Notes under the pieces: generated by a model
Database searches by the model: none
Seen by the model: only the letters and a program-made list of their open reading frames with translations
What the model was told of the DNA's origin: nothing
Origin: Bacillus changyiensis
GTDB taxonomy: Bacteria > Bacillota > Bacilli > Bacillales > Bacillaceae
Length of the DNA: 64,000 nt
Assembly: GCF_027706145.1 (NCBI RefSeq)
Contig: NZ_JAQFWW010000001.1
Coordinates: 310,001 to 374,000, forward strand
Direction: 5' to 3'
Part shown: positions 61,447-64,000 of the stretch, one piece after another
Layout of the letters: the number at the start of each line of letters is the position of its first letter
How positions within the stretch are numbered: position 1 is the first letter of the stretch
Program-made: the position numbers and the translations under genes

Positions 61447-61477
61447 TTGACATAATAATCTAAAGTGTTAATATACT
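61447..61477 (+). promoter_or_regulatory. Predicted SigA promoter of proline operon
   Basis: TTGACA (61447-61452) and TATACT (61472-61477) are both near-perfect but 19 bases apart; suboptimal spacing of this kind is found in osmotically controlled promoters. TAATAT at 61469-61474 would give a 16-base spacer. No T-box was seen between it and the gene. Confidence 0.5.
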
Positions 61478-61504
61478 AACCATGTTCAAAAAAATACGAA
61501 CAGA

Positions 61505-62377
61505 ATGCGAACAAAACAAAGGGAGATGTTAAAGATCTTTATTCAAAAAAATGTAGCTTTTATTGGGGCAGGTTCAATGGCAGAAGGGATGATCTCAGGC
61601 ATCGTCCAGTCTAAAAAACTTTCTCCAAGCCAAATCTATGTTACAAACCATACGAATCACCACCGCTTAAAGGAACTTCAACAAAACTATGGAATACAGG
61701 GCCTCAAAAAAGAAGAGCTTGATTATGAGAAGATGGATTGCATCATCTTAGCAATGAAACCGAAAGATGCCGAGGCAGCTCTGATGTCCATAAAACCGCA
61801 TGTTCAACCTCATCAACTCATTTTGTCAGTTTTAGCTGGCATTTCTATTTCATTTATTGAAAACGCCTTGCACACCAACCAGCCTGTTGCAAGAGTGATG
61901 CCTAATACTTCGAGTACGATCGGTGCTTCAGCCACTGCAATTTCTGAAGGAAGCGGTGTTACAGCTGAACAATCACAAGTTGCAAAACAATTACTGCAAT
62001 GTATGGGGGAAGTCTATATCATCGATGAAAGCAAGATGGATATTTTCACAGGAATAGCCGGAAGCGGTCCCGCATATTTTTATTATTTAATGGAGCATAT
62101 TGAAAAAGCAGGGTCAGATGCTGGCTTAAGCCGAAAACTAACTCGGGAAATCGGTGCACAAACGCTGTTAGGCGCTGCGAAAATGCTTTTGGAAAGCTCG
62201 GAAGACACTACTGTTCTCAAAGACAACATTACCTCTCCTAACGGTACGACTGCCGCCGGTTTAAAAGCATTACAAGAAAGCGGTGGAGGCGAAGCTATCG
62301 AGCAGGCGATCAAACACGCCGCGAAACGATCGAAATCCATCAGCCTCGAATTGAAACAATTAGTTACAGCAAGATAA
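61505..62377 (+). CDS. proH: Pyrroline-5-carboxylate reductase
   Basis: 290 residues as given, but the start is doubtful: ATG 61505 has no RBS, while AAAGGGAG sits at 61518-61525 directly against ATG 61526. NAD(P)-binding GAGSMAEGMI (about residues 21-30), RVMPNTSS and the P5CR signature SPNGTTAAGLKALQESGGGE are all present. Reduces pyrroline-5-carboxylate to proline with NAD(P)H. First gene of a P5CR-glutamate kinase-proA operon, the proHJA order tied to osmostress proline synthesis in B. licheniformis and Halobacillus, hence the symbol. ProI or ProG assignments are possible. Confidence 0.9.
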   Translation: MRTKQREMLKIFIQKNVAFIGAGSMAEGMISGIVQSKKLSPSQIYVTNHTNHHRLKELQQNYGIQGLKKEELDYEKMDCIILAMKPKDAEAALMSIKPHVQPHQLILSVLAGISISFIENALHTNQPVARVMPNTSSTIGASATAISEGSGVTAEQSQVAKQLLQCMGEVYIIDESKMDIFTGIAGSGPAYFYYLMEHIEKAGSDAGLSRKLTREIGAQTLLGAAKMLLESSEDTTVLKDNITSPNGTTAAGLKALQESGGGEAIEQAIKHAAKRSKSISLELKQLVTAR

Positions 62378-62417
62378 ACACCTAAAAGAGAAGGAAAAAT
62401 TCTACAGGAGTGATAAG

Positions 62418-63539
62418 ATGACCTCTAATCGAAAGAGGGTTGTTGTCAAAGTGGGAAGTAGTTCATTAACAAGCCTCAATGGTGAAATTAGCAGAAAAAA
62501 GCTTGAAAAGTTAGTTGAACAGATTGTCAGTTTGAAGGATGCAGGACACGAAGTGCTGCTCGTTTCCTCAGGTGCAGTCGCAGCAGGTTACCGAAAACTC
62601 GGATTTATCGACAGGCCTGATACATTACCGGAAAAACAGGCATCTGCGGCGATCGGGCAAGGTTTATTAATCGAGTCTTATTCAAAACTGTTTTTATCAC
62701 ATGGTTATATTGCTTCACAAATTTTAATTACAAGAAGCGATTTTTCAGATGAAAAACGGTACAACAATGTCAGAAACACGATGAATGTCCTTTTGGAGCG
62801 GGGAATTATCCCGATTATTAACGAAAATGACACAGTCACTGTCAATCGTCTCAAATTTGGAGATAATGACACGCTTGCAGCAAAAGTTTCCGGTCTAATT
62901 GATGCAGATCTTTTAACGATCCTCTCAGATATTGACGGACTGTATGACGCAAATCCTCGGCAAACTTCAGGTGCCCGTCTTGTCAAAGAAGTCAGTGAAA
63001 TCACGCCAGAAATTGAAGCATCTGCAGGTGATGCCGGAAGTGACATTGGAACCGGTGGCATGAAGTCAAAGCTGGACGCTTTTAAAATTACAATGGCCTC
63101 AGGTATTAAAGGATTTTTAGGAAAGGCTGATCATCCTGATATTTTGCAAAAAGCAGTGAATGGAACCGCACGTGGAACATATTTTGAATCAAATGCTGAT
63201 ACGCTCACTCTTAACCATAAAAAACAATGGATCGCTTTTAACTCTGGTCCAGAAGGCGATATCATTGTCAGTAATGAAAGCAAAGAGTTTATCATCGACC
63301 GTAAAAAAAGCCTGTATCCTTCTAGTATTTACGAAATAAACGGACGTTTTAGCAACGGTTCAGTCGTTCGAATCTTGGATCAAGAAGGAGAAGAGATCGG
63401 TTTGGGAATTGTCAATTTCTCTTCAGCAGAACTTCGTAAATGGAAGAAGGATGTGAATCAGGAAACAGCCTCTTCTTCACAGGCTGTCGTTGACAGAGAA
63501 GCATTTGTTTGTCATTTAGAGCTATCAGCCCCACTCTAA
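62418..63539 (+). CDS. proJ: Glutamate 5-kinase
   Basis: 373 residues, RBS ACAGGAGTG. Amino-acid kinase domain (1-255): VVKVGSSSL for ATP phosphate, SSGAVAAGYRKLG, INENDTV and the Asp-rich ILSDIDGLYDANPR, GTGGMKSKL. C-terminal PUA domain (about 275-355, FNSGPEGDIIVSNES...SSIYEINGRFSNGSVVRILD). Makes gamma-glutamyl phosphate. In B. subtilis ProJ is the osmostress enzyme less sensitive to proline feedback; the operon order argues for ProJ rather than ProB. 40 bases after proH and 20 before proA. Confidence 0.93.
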   Translation: MTSNRKRVVVKVGSSSLTSLNGEISRKKLEKLVEQIVSLKDAGHEVLLVSSGAVAAGYRKLGFIDRPDTLPEKQASAAIGQGLLIESYSKLFLSHGYIASQILITRSDFSDEKRYNNVRNTMNVLLERGIIPIINENDTVTVNRLKFGDNDTLAAKVSGLIDADLLTILSDIDGLYDANPRQTSGARLVKEVSEITPEIEASAGDAGSDIGTGGMKSKLDAFKITMASGIKGFLGKADHPDILQKAVNGTARGTYFESNADTLTLNHKKQWIAFNSGPEGDIIVSNESKEFIIDRKKSLYPSSIYEINGRFSNGSVVRILDQEGEEIGLGIVNFSSAELRKWKKDVNQETASSSQAVVDREAFVCHLELSAPL

Positions 63540-63559
63540 AAATATGAGGAGGAATATAC

Positions 63560-64000
63560 ATGGCAACTATTGATGTCAACATAGCACAAACAATTGAGGA
63601 AAAAGCAATAAAGGCAAATCAAGCAGCGAAATCATTGCGACTGGTTACGGAACAGGAAAAAAACGAAGCGCTGTATGCACTTGCCGAACATCTTGAAAAA
63701 AACATTGATTTTATCCTCAAGGAAAATCGAAAAGACATTGAAGCCGCTCGGAAGAAATATGATGCAGCCTATATTGATCGGTTGTCACTAAATGAAAACA
63801 GAGTGATTGATTTTGCCAACAGCTTAAAAGAGGTCGCAAAACTGGATGACCCGGTCGGTGAGACGATATCCAATTGGACGCTTGAGAATGGACTAAAAGT
63901 TGAAAAAATCCGTGTTCCACTCGGTGTCATTGGGATGATTTATGAAGCAAGGCCAAATGTAACGGTCGATGCGACAGGGCTTGCGCTAAAATCGGGAAAT
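63560..64000 (+). CDS. proA: Gamma-glutamyl phosphate reductase, 3' end outside window
   Basis: 147 codons from ATG 63560 (RBS GAGGAGG) to the right edge without a stop, so the gene continues outside. The N-terminal aldehyde-dehydrogenase-like domain matches ProA: QAAKSLRLVTEQEKNEALYA, NIDFILKENRKDIEAA, DRLSLNENRVI, LKVEKIRVPLGVIGMIYEARPNVTVDA, all very typical. Catalytic Cys is not yet reached. Reduces gamma-glutamyl phosphate to glutamate semialdehyde. Completes the three-enzyme glutamate-to-proline route with the two genes before it. Confidence 0.96.
   Translation, partial: MATIDVNIAQTIEEKAIKANQAAKSLRLVTEQEKNEALYALAEHLEKNIDFILKENRKDIEAARKKYDAAYIDRLSLNENRVIDFANSLKEVAKLDDPVGETISNWTLENGLKVEKIRVPLGVIGMIYEARPNVTVDATGLALKSGN

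Noticed and set aside
61207..61505. T-box riboswitch ahead of the proline operon
   Set aside because: No AGGGTGGNACCGCG-like T-box element or terminator hairpin was found after the promoter.

Overview
The window looks like chromosomal DNA of an endospore-forming, aerobic member of the Bacillaceae / Bacillales. It carries three gene sets of the GerA spore-germinant-receptor family. Many single genes match Bacillus subtilis counterparts closely in length and motif (yozB, aprX, vmlR-type ABC-F, gltC/gltA/gltB, ykoS/ykoT, yitD-G, cysH/cysP, proline genes). Composition is AT-rich, ribosome-binding sites are strong AGGAGG type, and TTG/GTG starts are common. No rRNA, tRNA, CRISPR array or intact insertion sequence was seen. 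Everything below is read from the sequence and from knowledge of protein families; no database search was run.

Layout. 1-2.5 kb: tandem paralogous lipoprotein genes (the first enters from outside the window) and yozB. 2.6-6.1 kb: a glycosyltransferase, a small acidic protein, a DUF1796 papain-like protein and a PseB/CapD-like nucleotide-sugar dehydratase, perhaps a surface or spore glycan set. 6.2-12.7 kb: a lysozyme-like protein, a CzrA-like zinc sensor, a WYL regulator followed by zinc-ribbon and GyrI-like proteins, the protease AprX and an SDR oxidoreductase. 12.8-26.2 kb: a chemoreceptor, then the germination cluster: a gerB gene divergent from a gerA-gerC pair, and a second operon of a 41-codon ORF, gerA, gerB, gerC and another gerB. 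Between the two sits a VmlR-like antibiotic-resistance ABC-F gene behind a clear transcription attenuator.

26-39.5 kb is an accessory-looking stretch. It holds two DHA2-type MFS exporters, a 72-residue flagellin N-terminal remnant, a decayed copy of the second MFS gene that keeps its promoter and terminator but has lost its middle, two tandem secreted FG-GAP-like repeat proteins, a MarR-regulated heterodimeric ABC exporter, a membrane-anchored diheme cytochrome c and an IS3-family transposase remnant. 39.5-46.7 kb: gltC divergent from gltA-gltB (glutamate synthase). 46.7-51.4 kb: a Tyr/Pro-rich small protein (possible spore coat), an LXG polymorphic toxin with a nuclease-like tail and a downstream pentapeptide-repeat protein (probable immunity), and degraded sequence.

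51.5-64 kb: ykoS-ykoT; a rearranged sulfur/sulfolactate locus (yitG-yitF-yitE convergent with yitD, then cysH-cysP for sulfate uptake and reduction to sulfite, the co-substrate of YitD); a YetF-family protein; and a proline operon (P5C reductase, glutamate 5-kinase, start of proA) of the proHJA type linked to osmoadaptation in Bacillaceae. The most informative findings are the complete vmlR-type attenuator, the LXG toxin locus, the rearranged sulfolactate locus without its ComB phosphatase in view, and the fossil flagellin and MFS genes.
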